Part shown: positions 43,549 to 54,962 of the stretch, one piece after another
Layout: each line of letters starts with the position of its first letter
How positions within the stretch are numbered: the stretch's first letter is position 1
Source of the DNA: Siderastrea radians
Lineage: Eukaryota; Cnidaria; Anthozoa; Scleractinia; Rhizangiidae
NCBI GenBank assembly: GCA_964017195.1
Contig: OZ024894.1
Coordinates: 36,045,614-36,109,613 of the forward strand
Reading direction: 5' to 3'
Length of the DNA: 64,000 bases
Notes under the pieces: model-generated
The model's input: only the letters and a program-made list of their open reading frames with translations
Told to the model about the DNA's origin: nothing
Databases searched by the model: none
Program-made: the position numbers and the translations under genes

Positions 43549-44125
43549 TTTCTCAAATGCTGGTTACCCCAAGAAATTTGTATCCTGCACCATCGACAAT
43601 TTCACATCGAACAATTCGTCTGAAGATGAACCCTTAATTCCGCATTTTCTCTTCGAAGACCGGAAAAAGATGTGCATCAAACTCCCCTACTGCAAGAAGA
43701 ATGAAATCGCAAGCAAAAAGTTTATTTCAAAACTGAACTCCTTCGCTAATTTTAAGTATATTTTCATCATTCTGTGGCAAACTAGACAAATCAAAAGCCT
43801 ATTCAGCCTCAAGGACAAAAACCTTCACAAGTCCCTCGTTATTTACGAAGGAGAATGTTCATGCGGAGAAAACTATGTAGGTGAAACAATGCAAAATTTT
43901 GAAGTGCGAATAACTGAACATTCAAATATCTGCCACACCTCGGAACCAGCACGTCACCTTTTGGAAAACCCAAGTCACTCATTCCAGTGGAGAGTCCTTT
44001 GTTCAGCAAGATCTTATTTTAAGAGAAAGATCATCGAGGGCTTAATTATCCAACAAAGGAGCCCAACTTTGAACAAACAAGTTAATTGCTATGTTGCGCA
44101 GTTGTTCCCTTCGGGAATAACCTGA
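43531..44125 (+). pseudogene. Penelope RT tail plus GIY-YIG endonuclease, right arm
   Basis: An open frame carries the end of the RT-connection region (FSNAGYPKKFVSCTIDNF) and the same GIY-YIG domain as the left arm (ECSCGENYVGET, RITEHSN, LIIQQRSPTLN). It stops at 44125 with LFPSGIT in both arms. The frame is intact in this arm but lacks the RT palm. Confidence 0.8.
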
Positions 44126-45227
44126 GTATAAAAACCATGCAAATCACGAACGGCCTTCTAACCCTGATGATGACATACTTGTCGAAAACGTTTGGTTCCT
44201 TTTAATTGTTTATACGCCCCCTTTTTTATTTTTTTATTTTTTTTTAGCCTTGTATATACATCAGCTTTGTTTTTATTTTCTAGGTTTATGATTTTACGCT
44301 CAGCGCTTGACACTGAAATGAAGGACACAATGAGGGCAGGAGTCGCTCTTCAAAATAAGAAGGCGGAAAAGTTGCCGGTGACACAGGATGAAGAAAACAA
44401 GTTCTGTGAAATGGGACTTTTAGGTTGTCAGTCAGCTAAGTCATTGCTTAATACAGTATATTTTTAAAACGGAAAGTTGTTCGGGCTTTGCGGAGGTGAA
44501 AATATAAATATTACAGGAGCAAATTTTGAGCTTGGTAATTTTATTCGTTTTGAAGAGAACGTAGCGAAAACTTTTCACGGTGGCCTTACCGATTTGAAAT
44601 ATGAGCCACGGGTAGTAAAGCATGTTTGTCATCCTCTGAATGACAAACACGAATCTCGTTTAGTCGAATTGTATCGAATGTATATTGGTTTAGTACAGTC
44701 AATTTCTAGTGAGGTAACAGCGATTTACTTTAAGCCAAATTCCAAACGTTTGGCTTACGATAAACAGGCAGTGGGAATCAATAAACTCAATGCAATATTG
44801 CCGTCAATGTGCAAGGAAGCAGGTTTTAAGCCGAAGAGGGGTCATAGCCTTCGCGTAATGTGTGCGTCCACATTATTAACGCAGGTGTTGAAGAGAAGTT
44901 AATTAGGGACCGTACTGGTCACGGATCAAATGCTTTGTTTAAGTATGAGAAGGTTAGTGAAATGAAGTCTACTGAGGTTTCCGATATAATGGCACCTAAG
45001 TGCAGCTCTACAAGTAATGTTTCTTCCAGTAAAGAGGTATCAGAAACTGCTGTAGAAGGTGGTAGTTCAGCAAGTACTTGTGAATTCATGTCCTGTCCAT
45101 ATTGCAATAACTGTACCATAAGCATTAATGTAAACGGATTATCCAAAACTGAATGAACGTAAGGAAAGCAATTTATATTTATTTTGCTCAGTTGGTTTTG
45201 GATATTCTGTAATTGCCTTTTGGGATT

Positions 45228-45233
45228 AATAAA
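45228..45233 (+). terminator. Poly(A) signal of the DUF3504 pseudogene
   Basis: AATAAA about 70 bp after the stop of the last exon (45156) and followed by a T/G-rich stretch. Confidence 0.45.
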
Positions 45234-45299
45234 GCTTGTCTATTCACTTCGGTGTTTGTGTCATTAATATTTAAATTAGGATAACCCTGCATCACATGG

Positions 45300-45460
45300 G
45301 TTTGACGTTTTATCAAACTCTAGAGTTTGATATTTCATCAAACTATCGTGGAAAGGCCTCTGTCCAGTGTTTCATCGGGGTTTCAAACCACACGCACCTG
45401 ACCAAATTGGCGTATCCTGATTGGCTTGTAAATTCATGAATTATTAAGCAGTTTGAGAAA
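45300..45460. repeat. Repeat related to the foldback family, with a perfect palindrome
   Basis: ATCAAACTCTAGAGTTTGAT at 45312-45331 is its own reverse complement. GTGTTTCATCGGGGTTTC-AAACCACACG follows, similar to the 41556-41760 repeat. No coding potential. Confidence 0.5.
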
Positions 45461-46334
45461 TTACTGTGAAAGGTCGATTTCATCAAATCTCCAAACTGAG
45501 GTGGGGTTTTAGTGCCAATTACATGTATGTTTGTTGGGAAGCTGATGGTTAAGCTGATCAAAACTGTTAATTCATACAACCAACCCAACCTATCTCTGAA
45601 CTTGTGCTTATTGTATTTAATTTGTAAAATTGACTTTGTCAGCTAGGATTTTTTTCCAAATCTGGCCGTTGTCACCACAAAGTATTCCTACAATGTGACC
45701 CACCCTAGGCTGCCATCCAACCTCACTTTTCCTCCGAAGATGACAGGCAACTCTTCTCAGGGGCTTTTGCAAGTGCTGTACAAAACAATCGCCAAATGTA
45801 AACAGCGGAGAACTTTATTATTTATTGTTATGTGTATTTTTATACTACAGACTTCGTTATTGCTCTTATTCCAATATTTTTCCACCCTTACGCATAATAG
45901 TAAACTGTTCTTTGGAAAATTTCACCTTTAATAGATAACAACATACATGTACATGCAATTATTGTTTCCTTTCACTAAGAAACAGAATGCCAGACAGGAA
46001 ATGATATTCTGATTACTGTCAAGTGAAAAGTGGTGATATAAAAATATACGATGTGGTTATGCAATTTTATGTAATATACCTGTGGAGAAGCTTTCCACTT
46101 TTGGATACATTTCACAAAAAAATTGTCATAATACAATCTTCAATTTATAATCAATAATCTACAGTTCAATAAACCTACAGTTGAGTTTAATATTTCAGGT
46201 TGAATACTCTTTCAAAAGAAAACACTGGGACAATACATGGTACAATAAATGTTTCGAAGTCAAATTCCCAATGAAAAATAAATTGTTTGTTTACTCTAGA
46301 CAACTCTTGTCTTCTGATTGAAAACTTATTGAAT
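45461..46334. other. Non-coding, nothing recognised
   Basis: AT-rich sequence between the DUF3504 pseudogene and the last exon of the minus-strand gene at 46335. No gene is supported. Confidence 0.35.
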
Positions 46335-46707
46335 TCAGCCCTGTGGCTTATCACTTGAGTTTGGCTTCATGGCAAACCTGGAAGGTGCCTTCAGCAGCTC
46401 AGCTGTTGGTGGTGGGGCCTTCATCGCTAGAGTTGGCGCAATCTGCTTTGGATTGAACTCGTCTACATCAGACCGTGCAGAAAAACGTCCTTCAAATGCT
46501 TTGCGTGTCTGCAGCATTCTTGCCACCATATATGGGAAGCAAGCGTAAGTCTCGTCCTCCTTGACAATCTCTGCGTGGTACCGTTGTGTCCTTTTGGAGT
46601 ACTTTCTGTGAGCAGCAAGCTCACCCCCTTGACTGTTTGGGTTTCGGGAAAGGTGAAAGTTGTGATCGATGGCAGCCAATAATATTCTCATTATGAAGTA
46701 GGGGTAC
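46335..46707 (-). CDS. Exon 8 of the eight-exon gene
   Basis: Preceded by CACTTCTAG. It opens YPYFIMRILLAAIDHNFHLS and ends at TGA 46337-46335 after a proline-rich tail (APPPTAELLKAPS). The frame is clean throughout. The DHN-x-H stretch is a recognisable conserved end of the family. Confidence 0.65.
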
Positions 46708-48841
46708 CTAGAAGTGAATAAAGAATTATATTGTGAAAATAACTCTCCAAAAGTGGACATCAATAGGGCACCTGAACACCCTGGATTCAGCAACCCAAGC
46801 TACAATTTTTAACAACCCAGGCTGAAATTTGTAATTTGGTTGACCCCAATAATTGGGGTCAATTAAATTATTGTTAGTGATTATGGGAAAGTATATTCAT
46901 GGCAATTACAGATTTTTGTGAAAATCAAAATACATTTATCTACAAAATCCAATCACAGTCAACACTCTCATAAGTACAAATGTTGGGAATTCGAAAATGG
47001 TCGAAACTGGAACTGGTCCCTTAGGAGCATGGGCTCTCATTAGCGACCAGACACAAGATCAATTGAGACTGAGCAAACGGGGTTTAACAATGGCGGTCAT
47101 AACCACAACTGGCTGCTTACTACAGCGGTCGCAACTTATAATGTGGTATAGTTTAAAAATAAACATACTCAAATGCCATCCTCTTAGGTGCATATTTTGT
47201 CATCATACTGTTGAAATTTTCAAGCTCACCAGTATGCCTGAAGAACAAAAAATATATATTTATATCAAGTTACTGCTAAGATGTCCCATTAAAAATAAAA
47301 GTCAGCAGCTTGGTGTATATTCTTTTCCTTTTCAATACCTTTTCTGCAGACGAAAAAATTTTTTAGCCTCAGTTCAGATACCATACTTTACATCTGAACT
47401 AGGACTTACTGTATGGGTGCAATGGGATTTCAAGGCCCTGTTCAAACAATGCAAACCACCTTACTTCAAATAAGGGGCATCCCATTGACTAATAAATATA
47501 AAATGCCAATTTTATTCCTGCACTGTCCTGAAAGGGTAGGGCAACACATGTAGAGAGAATTAATAAGAAAATGATACTCACCGGAATCGAACATAAAAAT
47601 GGAGATTGCTTAGCCACTTAGATCAAGCACAATCTTTCTTAGGGCTGCCAATGCCTTGGATGATCTGCCTAATGGCTTTCTTGACGACTCGTGTTCAACA
47701 TGGGGGCCGTGGTTGCAAGACGATTCAGCCCATTCATGTTCGCCACACACATGATGAAGCACCCCTTGCCACGAGTTCTGAAAACAGAAAACAAAAACAA
47801 AAACTAGATTGTTGTCATTAAACTTCTGATGTACCTGCTTTGTGCAAAAATGAGACAAAGACAAAGAAAAGACGTATAAAAGTGAAGTCACTACAAATAA
47901 CTAAAAATAAACCTGTTCGAATCCCACGCAATAAATCTTTAACACCACATATATCTCCCAAGTATATTTGTGTACTATAATTATCTGTATGACTACTTGA
48001 TCATTGACGTTTGATTTACAAGTAAAGCTCTCTGTATACAAGATCTACAACTAAGAGACAAAGTTTAAGGACATTACCTTAAGTTCTTCAACACTTCCCT
48101 CTGCCATCTGACAACAATACCAAAAGTGGTTGACAACTGGGTCCACCCAATCCTTCAGCTCCTCGCATCCTTTTACTTTGGCTGCCTAAAGAAAAATCAA
48201 AACACACCTTATTTGCAATTCTTAGAAAAGGTTACATGTTACAGTAATATAAATAGTAGGGGTGAGTATTTTGCATGAAAAGCCAGCAATGTTTCATGAA
48301 TATTTTAGTCCCATATCCAAACTGTAAAATGTTGAAATAAAAGGGGTATTTTCTAGAAATGTTTACAAAAATGGACATCAAGATTCCTGCTGGCTGAAAC
48401 CCTGACTGACAAGTACATGTATATTTTATATCTAGTAGTATTACCTGATGAAGTGCTTTGGTAAGCTTCTTAGCTTTCTGCCAAATGTCTAAGGAATGGA
48501 ACATTTCAACTAGGAGTGGAAACTTCTCTGAAAAACATACACATAAAGATATACAGTTAGTGCCTTTTACTTTTGATAACATTACAGGTGTATTCTCATC
48601 AGTCTTCTATTCCTGTTAAATTTAGATCCCTCACTATCCCCTAGGCATGGACAGCAGGTACACTATATCAATATTATTGCTATTCCTTTGTTCGTCTAGA
48701 AATTAAAAGTTTACATACACACGGACAAGATTCAATTAAAGGAAACTATACTCTGGAGTAACATCACAAGGTCAGCCACCTAATCAAACAATAACACCAC
48801 CTACAGTTGTAATGCAAAATTTAATGACATCCCTGACTCAC

Positions 48842-49968
48842 CCTTCATGTCTCTGACCAGCTTGATTATGGTTGATGAAGCATCTGTACACAGCTCATTC
48901 AGGGGTAATTCTTTCATTAAGCACTCTAACAATCATCTCAAACCTTCCCTTTCCATCACTGCAGAATTACCGCCAGTTTCTCTTTTGTCAATTACCTCCA
49001 AGTCAACCACTACCTTTGTAGCATGCTCCATTAGCGTGTAGACACAATAGCGTGCACTGTGTCCTGGCGAGTCATTCCTCCCATCGCCACAAACACAAAT
49101 CTCCTTATAACCCCTTAAAATTTCAAGCACAAGACACCTCATTTTAGACCAAACATCCTTGACCACAAGCAGGGCACATTTTGCTTGGAAACTGCAGAAA
49201 TTTGACTTGCTAACAAGTGAGAGGTTTAACAGTTTGCAGAGCAATTGAAATTTTGAATAATTATTACCTGATAAGACAATGGCTATAAGAAGCAAAGAGT
49301 CGTTTAAAAAGACCTTTCAGAACCGGTTTTTTGTCAGCACTTCAGACGACTCCCACTTGCCACAATGGTTTTTGCCACACTTCCATTCGAGATCTACCCG
49401 CGCTCCAATATGTTTGGCAGAATATTGCATGGCTGCCCCACAGACAGTACCACTAACAACCTCTGAACACTGTGTCCCCTTAAGTTCCATGAGCTTTTCA
49501 ACTGACACAACAACACGCATTCTATTGTGGAGCTCAACAAGATCCCGAAGGTCAGTAACAGACGTCAACTCATGAAATGCCTTCTGCAAAGACTCCAAGA
49601 CAACCTGGTGACTTCCTGCAACAGTTGGTCCTTCAGGAGCACTCTCCAACCTTTCGTTACCCATTTCCCTGGAAGGTTGTTTAATGGTCTGTGGTACAGC
49701 AGGAGAGGGCCTTTGCTCTGAGCACTGGGCTGATTCACCACTGGCATGCTGGTCAGATGACTGGGGTGCTGAAGGGGCTGGTACAATGACATTATCTGCT
49801 TCATCATTCACAGCAGGGGTTGGTGCAGGACTACAGCACTGGGCTGGCTGGTCAGCAGGTTGGGAACTATCTCCAATATCCTCTACCATGGTGAGCGTTG
49901 CTTCATCATCTGTGAATGCCATTTCCACACGGTCCAATTCACTTTCAGACATGGAATATTCTTCATCA
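48842..49968 (-). CDS. Exon 3, core of the eight-exon gene, with two in-frame TGA codons
   Basis: The exon lies between TGCTTTTATAG and AAGG|GTGAGT. It runs from a Pro/Ser/Gln-rich linker through a Cys-containing segment (LEWKCGKNHCGKW) to the core: LIAIVLSGNNYSKFQLL, GDGRNDSPGHSARYCVY, VDLEVIDKRETGG, VMEREGLR, LCTDASSTI. The conserved Asp residues resemble an RNase H-fold catalytic set. TGA at 49319-49317 follows KNRF, and TGA at 48935-48933 follows GLR, where relatives carry Arg. Both could be CGA-to-TGA transitions. The 1127-bp length preserves phase with both neighbours. Confidence 0.7.
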
Positions 49969-50510
49969 CTATAAAAGCATACAGAGAGACCTCTTGAGAG
50001 ATTTCATAACTATTATAAAAATTAGCAACACTTTCTGTCCAAACAATGTAAGGCACTAGAAAGAGACCCTACAAAAGTCTGCTTTCAGAAAAACAAGAAA
50101 CAACTGAACATAAAAATTGGAAAAACAGGTACTGACAGAATTCAGAATGTTTGGCCAAATGTTGGACACTTTGTAGAAAACTTTTAATGCAGTTGAACCC
50201 TATAAAGCGTCCATATATATAAATTCCCAAACTTATTGTCAGTACAATACTCTGTAGTGAGTAAAACCCCTATTAAGCAGCCACCTTTTGGCCGTCGCGA
50301 TGAAGGTTGAAAATTTGAGTTTGTGACCAAAAAGGCCAAGTTTTCATGCATCACTGCTTGTATTCAGATGAAGTGACATTTCTACCACAGCTTATAATGA
50401 GCCCCTGGTAAGTGGCCACTGACTCCCAGTGGTGGCCGCTTAATTGCAGTCCGATCGTACTCATGCCATACTGTTACTATAAAATGACAGAAAATTGCTG
50501 ACATACATGT

Positions 50511-50639
50511 TGTAGTTCAATTTTATCCTTGGTTCAATTTTTATTTTCCTTTGTACTTTTTTATGTTACTATATGATGATGAATATGAAACAAAAACAAA
50601 AGAAAATAAAAATAGAACCATAGATAAAATTGAACTACA
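50511..50639. repeat. Hairpin (inverted repeat) in intron 2
   Basis: TGTAGTTCAATTTTATCC at 50511 pairs with GGATAAAATTGAACTACA-like TAGATAAAATTGAACTACA ending at 50639. Arms of about 41 bp differ at a few positions, with a loop of about 47 bp. Possibly a tiny MITE. Confidence 0.6.
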
Positions 50640-51992
50640 AAATATACACTACATGTCACTTAATGAAATATCCTCACTTTCGTTGTTAGGATTGAATCCA
50701 GTCTGTGGAAATAAATTAATTGAACAATTAGTTCCAAAAACATTATTGTTGAATGGCCTTCACATCAGTAATAATACAGTGCAGATTACAGAAACAATGC
50801 ATAGACATAATTGAACTAGCATGAGGTCCACATTAAGAAAACTCTGATTAAGTTATTTTTTGCTGGTTCATGAACTGAATTAGTTTTCCCCATTTCACCG
50901 TGGACCAGTACAGTCATATAACGGAACGCAGCTGTACGCAGGCGAAACCTAAGGCCATCTAAAAATTACATTAGATAATAATTAATCAAAAATTTTTCAA
51001 ATTACCTATCTCCAAATATAAATTGTTCATCAAAGTCATCATTGCAGCTTTCACCACTTTCATCTGATCCATCACTTTCATCCAATTCACTATCTGGTGA
51101 CTGTTGTAGAACTGGAATTTCACTAAATGACGAATATGGATTTCCAACAATGCTGTTCAAGGGCGGTAGCACATTCAAACAGCTGGCCTTCTTGCTGGTG
51201 CTTGGGTCATACAAATGAGAACTTGTACCAGTAATATCAACATCCCTATGAAAAAATAATAGCATAACAAGGAATGATGAGTATAAATAAAAGAAGGAAA
51301 GAGACAACAGTCATCTGCAGCATTGTGTTCATTGTGTATTCAGCATGCCATAATGGTAGGCTACAGAGATACGCCATAATTGGTATAAAAATTTCCAGGA
51401 ACACGTCAAAAGCTTTCGTCCACTTTTGCGCCAATGGTTTCATTAGATGGTGGCTACCAGCAGTGCTCACACAGCCACCTACTTTCTTCCGATTGTAACT
51501 GAAGTGTTTCAAAAGATATCGAAACTCTGGGGTCTTGCAGCAATTACTTGCAAACTAGGTGATAGAAATTTACAGATTAAAGCAACTGATTTGCAGATCA
51601 TGTTTGGATTCCTATTAGGACTTCATTGTCTGTTAGTCTCAAGGTTGAAAAAAAAATATTTCTTCATTGCTGTACATTGCCATATTTCTACATACCAGTA
51701 GCACCCATTGTAAATAAAGGTTCTAAAATAAAGAACTACTTTATTTTACAATGTAATCCTGGGGCTTGAAGCAACATGTGACTGTGCCCAATATTGTAAG
51801 AAAAAATAAGTCCTGACATTTGTAAGAAATCAATATTTCTTCTCTCTTGTCACAAGGCGTCGATTATAATACTACATATATTATTTGTCTTGGCTCAATC
51901 GCATAGAATTCTACATGTAGGGTTTACCAGCATCGAGTGTGAGATAAGTGAATACAAAATCATCGTATCGAAAATGACTCACAAGCTTTCGC

Positions 51993-53816
51993 GGCCGTTG
52001 ACAAAACCAGGATCGGACCGGACCGGACCGGATCGGATCGGATCGGATCGGATAGGATCGGATCGGACTGACAAAACCTGGATCGGATCGGACCGGACTC
52101 ACAAAACCTGGATTGGGTCGAATTCTATTAAACAAACCCATATCTACTCATTGAAAGTAGGCGCATTTCAAATTCTCATTAAAAATTGGTCAAGTGGTAT
52201 CTGGATCAAGATGACGAAGAGAGATCAAGAAAGTGATTGCCATTGGACTGTTTTTGCTTTTTCCTTCTCCATTCTGTGGTGAAGACTGACTGTTTATTGT
52301 TATGCATTTAAACTACTTCATTAAACGATCACGTTTTCCTAGAGAGAGAGAGAGAGAGAGATCCAAACGGAAAGACAAAGAGGAATAGAGCCTAAAGTAA
52401 CAATGATCGCGTCTTTGCCGTCCTTTACTTGAAATTTTAGCTATTAATGAATCGACCTGTAAACTCTCTGTCGGTAAGGTTTTCTATCTCAAAGAAATTG
52501 AAGAAACTGGTCATATGACTGAACGATTTACGCCCTTCCAAAAATCAGTGACAAAAGTAAGATTAGTAAGGACAAAAAATTTCAGTTTGAGACCCTGTTT
52601 TGTCATATAATAACCAATGAAATTTTGCATTTGAACTGTCTTTGGTTTACGATAAATCACATTGTTGAAATGAAACAGAAAAAGGCTAACTTATTCTTTT
52701 GTACAATGTAGATGAATAGTTGTGTTCACTGTAACGTCTTTGAAACTTTTTGCATGCAAAAGCTTTCAAAGCTAATATAATTTGATTAGACGCTGATTGT
52801 GAATATGGAAATGAAACTATAATGCCTCTGAATAAACACGGCTGTCACTTGAAAAGAAACTTCGAGTATACTGTCATTACTTGAAAGGGATTTTCCAGAA
52901 AACCTGGAACAAAATCAATAATCAAACCTACATTAACGTTAGAAAGCAAACGGACTGTTTTCTTATACAATGATAGCTTGCATTGCTAAATGGGTCTAAA
53001 GCACCGGTAATTACTATTCTATACTTATTACCTTAGTAGGTCACATTTTTTTTTTCAGTTTTGATAACGTGAAATAGAACCTTTTGCTCAAACTTGACAC
53101 AATTTCATCATGCGGGCTTACCGCGAACACTAAACCATTGTGTGAATCAGGCTATCGTAATTGTCGGCACAGATCTCATATTTCACCATTCTAGAATCTG
53201 GACAAAAAACGAAAGCAGGTATCCTTGTCATACCGCCATTCTAGGAGTTTTAAGTTCCGTTTTATTACCCCCTGTGAGGTAGCTATGGTTACATTCTAAA
53301 AGCGTTGTAATCATGTGGACGTGGTTCAAGTTCCAAGTAAAGAATGAGAAAGACGCGAGTTATCTTGATATCATTGTTACTTTATGGTAAATTCGGTACT
53401 GACTTAATTGTACATACTCTGGCACACGCTATTAAAGTTTCCTCTTCATAATGCAGTAGTTGAAGTAATGAAGCAGTTCACAGAATGTAAAACCATTGAT
53501 AACAATAAACTAAAAGTCTTCACGACAGAATGCAGAAGAAAAAGCAAAAACAGTGCAATGGCAATCACTTTCTTGATCTCTCTTTGTCGTCTTTAAAGGG
53601 AATTTGAAATGCGTCAACTTTCAATGAGTGGATATGATTTCTTTAATAGAATTCGACCCGATCCAGGTTTTGTGAGTCCGGTCCGATCCGATTCAGATTT
53701 TGTGAGTCCGGTCCGATCCGATCCAGGTTTTATGAGTCCGGTCCGATCCGATGCAGGTTTTGTCAGTCCGATCCGATCTGATCCGGTCCGGTCCGATCCG
53801 GGTTTTGTCAACGGCC
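51993..53816. mobile_element. Non-autonomous TIR transposon, 9-bp TSD, minisatellite termini
   Basis: An 1824-bp element with TIRs of almost 300 bp (51993-52283 and 53519-53816). Ends: GGCCGTTGACAAAACC and GGTTTTGTCAACGGCC. AGCTTTCGC flanks both sides perfectly (51984-51992, 53817-53825). The outer TIR is built of GGATCGGACC-type repeats, expanded differently at each end, separated by TGACAAAACCTGGATCGG or ACTCACAAAACCTGGAT. The inner TIR shares ATTCTATTAAA, CACTCATTGAAAGT and GATCAAGAAAGTGATTGCCA. A short insertion distinguishes the left arm. The interior contains a GA run at 52341-52361 and no transposase. Confidence 0.9.
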
Positions 53817-54059
53817 AGCTTTCGCCCTTGGTGGAGGTGAAAAAAGTATCAAGACTGATGTGGTTGAAGTCTTCGCATCTGTGCAGGTCTTATTGGCGTT
53901 GAGCTCATCAGATCACGAGGCTCCAGATGGTTTCTTAAAATATCTCCTAGGTCCAAAATTCTGCAACATTGAAATTTAAAAATTAAACAAAATCATCCAA
54001 ACCATCAATAATGCGTGGGAAATTATGTTGTCAAATAAACGTGAAACCGAATGACTTAC

Positions 54060-54241
54060 CGTCGCTGCAGTGTCGCTGCTGTCGTCAGATGAAGCAAGAA
54101 TTCCGCAAATTCGCTATTGGTAGCTGAATCAAAACCACGTGACGCTTTTTTCTCGTTCCATAACTGGAATACGGACGACCGAAGTCTTATCTGCCGGACC
54201 AATCCGGGTAAACTAGGTCTTCCCCTGGATGGGTTAGCCAT
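54060..54241 (-). CDS. Exon 1 of the eight-exon gene
   Basis: The ATG at 54241 opens MANPSRGRPSLPGLVRQIRL and reads on through SVFQLWNEKKAS, SATNSEFAEFLLHL to CGACG|GTAAGTC, a consensus donor. Its phase fits exon 2 at 51245, giving Arg-Asp-Val-Asp. Intron 1 is about 2.8 kb because of the MULE-like insertion. Confidence 0.6.
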
Positions 54242-54962
54242 TTTGCACTCGGTGCGATTCAACCTCACATACTGTTTTGGCCAACTATAACTAAACCCTT
54301 TGATAACATTTCCAAAAAATGACGTTTAGTGTTGTCAGATAAACTAGCTATATCAAAAGACCTCTTAGAATAACGGTAGACGAGCAACACGGCCGATGCA
54401 GATGGATTTTAAAGTAAGACTCGACGAGTCTCAATTTTCAACGTCACGAGAATGGCGGCAGTTAGCCCGCGGCGCGCAATGCATCTTGGGCCGAACGCAA
54501 GATTAATAACAAAGCATTCCAACAGAAACCTATAAATATTGGATTTTGAAAGCTTGATTTAGGTTTAGGGTTTTGCTTTTGTTTAAGAAGAAAACAGACG
54601 TATCAACTTGAAAAGGTAGGCGGAAATAAATGTTGAAATTCGTTATCATATTTGAAAGCGAAGTTATTTTCTTTATCAGTTTCATTTTTTGTGACTCTCA
54701 TCGGCATCGGATCATCAGTAGCCTTTGTCGGCTTTGTTTACTTTTATGATACACTTGATAATTACCCGGTATGCTGTCTACACAAGCTGTCTGTAAGGGG
54801 AAGTTCGGACAGCTCTGTTATTAGAGACCTTACGCAAAGACAACGGGAACGGCGACGCCGACACCAAAGGACTGGGAGGGAGTTTGCGGTTGTCGTCGGC
54901 GTTGTCGACCATTTTGTCTTTACGATTTACGTTCTCGACTTCTACGGTAGCGGCTCAACTAA

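Larger units (their letters stand above)
42476..44263. mobile_element. Penelope-like element, inverted duplication inside an intron
   Basis: Two arms of about 730 bp (42476-43199 minus, 43531-44263 plus) are near-identical inverted copies around a 331-bp centre. The arms encode the GIY-YIG endonuclease end, and the centre encodes the RT active-site segment on the minus strand. The whole lies within the 42360-44283 intron of the DUF3504 pseudogene. Head-to-head partial copies are a known habit of Penelope-like elements. The N-terminal RT portion is missing. Confidence 0.85.
41960..45156 (+). pseudogene. DUF3504 / tyrosine-recombinase-like (Crypton-related) gene, degraded
   Basis: ATG at 41960 begins MALSRFREAKTAEEE. 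Exon 1 runs to 42359 and joins exon 2 at 44284 through a GT-AG intron (AG|GTATGA ... TTTTCTAG|G) that restores Asp-Lys-Arg-Phe in phase. Conserved pieces: PPKTLYGIIAGIRRF, AKSLLNTVYF, FEENVAKTFHGG, VGINKLNAILPSMC, GHSLRV and RDRTGHGSNALFKYEK. The last two are the H-x-x-R and His/Tyr motifs of tyrosine recombinases. The first catalytic Arg (usually LRGGEH) is Cys here (LCGGEN). Lesions: TGA 42209-42211, a frame change near 42330, TAA near 44465-44467 and a frame change near 44885. Related genes are domesticated Crypton recombinases; this copy is dead. Confidence 0.75.
46335..54241 (-). pseudogene. Eight-exon gene of a transposase-like family, three lesions
   Basis: Exons (5' to 3'): 54241-54060, 51245-51006, 49968-48842, 48527-48445, 48185-48078, 47777-47582, 47237-47169, 46707-46335. 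Every junction has GT-AG, and the phases agree (2, 2, 1, 0, 0, 2, 2), allowing one base lost in exon 6. Motifs in order: RGRPSLPGLVRQIRLR, an acidic DESDGSDESGES region, GDGRNDSPGHSARYCVY, LCTDASSTIIKLV, FHSLDIWQKAKK, HHVCGEHEW-x5-CNHG, RHTGELENFNSMM, YAPKRMAFE and LLAAIDHNFH. The pattern recalls a widespread animal family of transposase-derived proteins; I lean to Kolobok-like but am unsure. Lesions: TGA at 49319-49317, TGA at 48935-48933 and a one-base loss near 47630. Intron 1 hosts the 51993-53816 element. Confidence 0.75.

Noticed and set aside
48933..49317. Possible selenocysteine recoding of the two in-frame TGA codons
   Set aside because: Relatives carry Arg at least at the second position, no SECIS-like hairpin was noticed, and a CGA-to-TGA change explains both more simply.
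51911..52141. Arg/Ser/Asp-rich repeats (PGFVSPVRSDPGF) in open frames
   Set aside because: Translation of the GGATCGGACC minisatellite in the transposon TIR; the mirrored frame at 53609-53902 is the other TIR.
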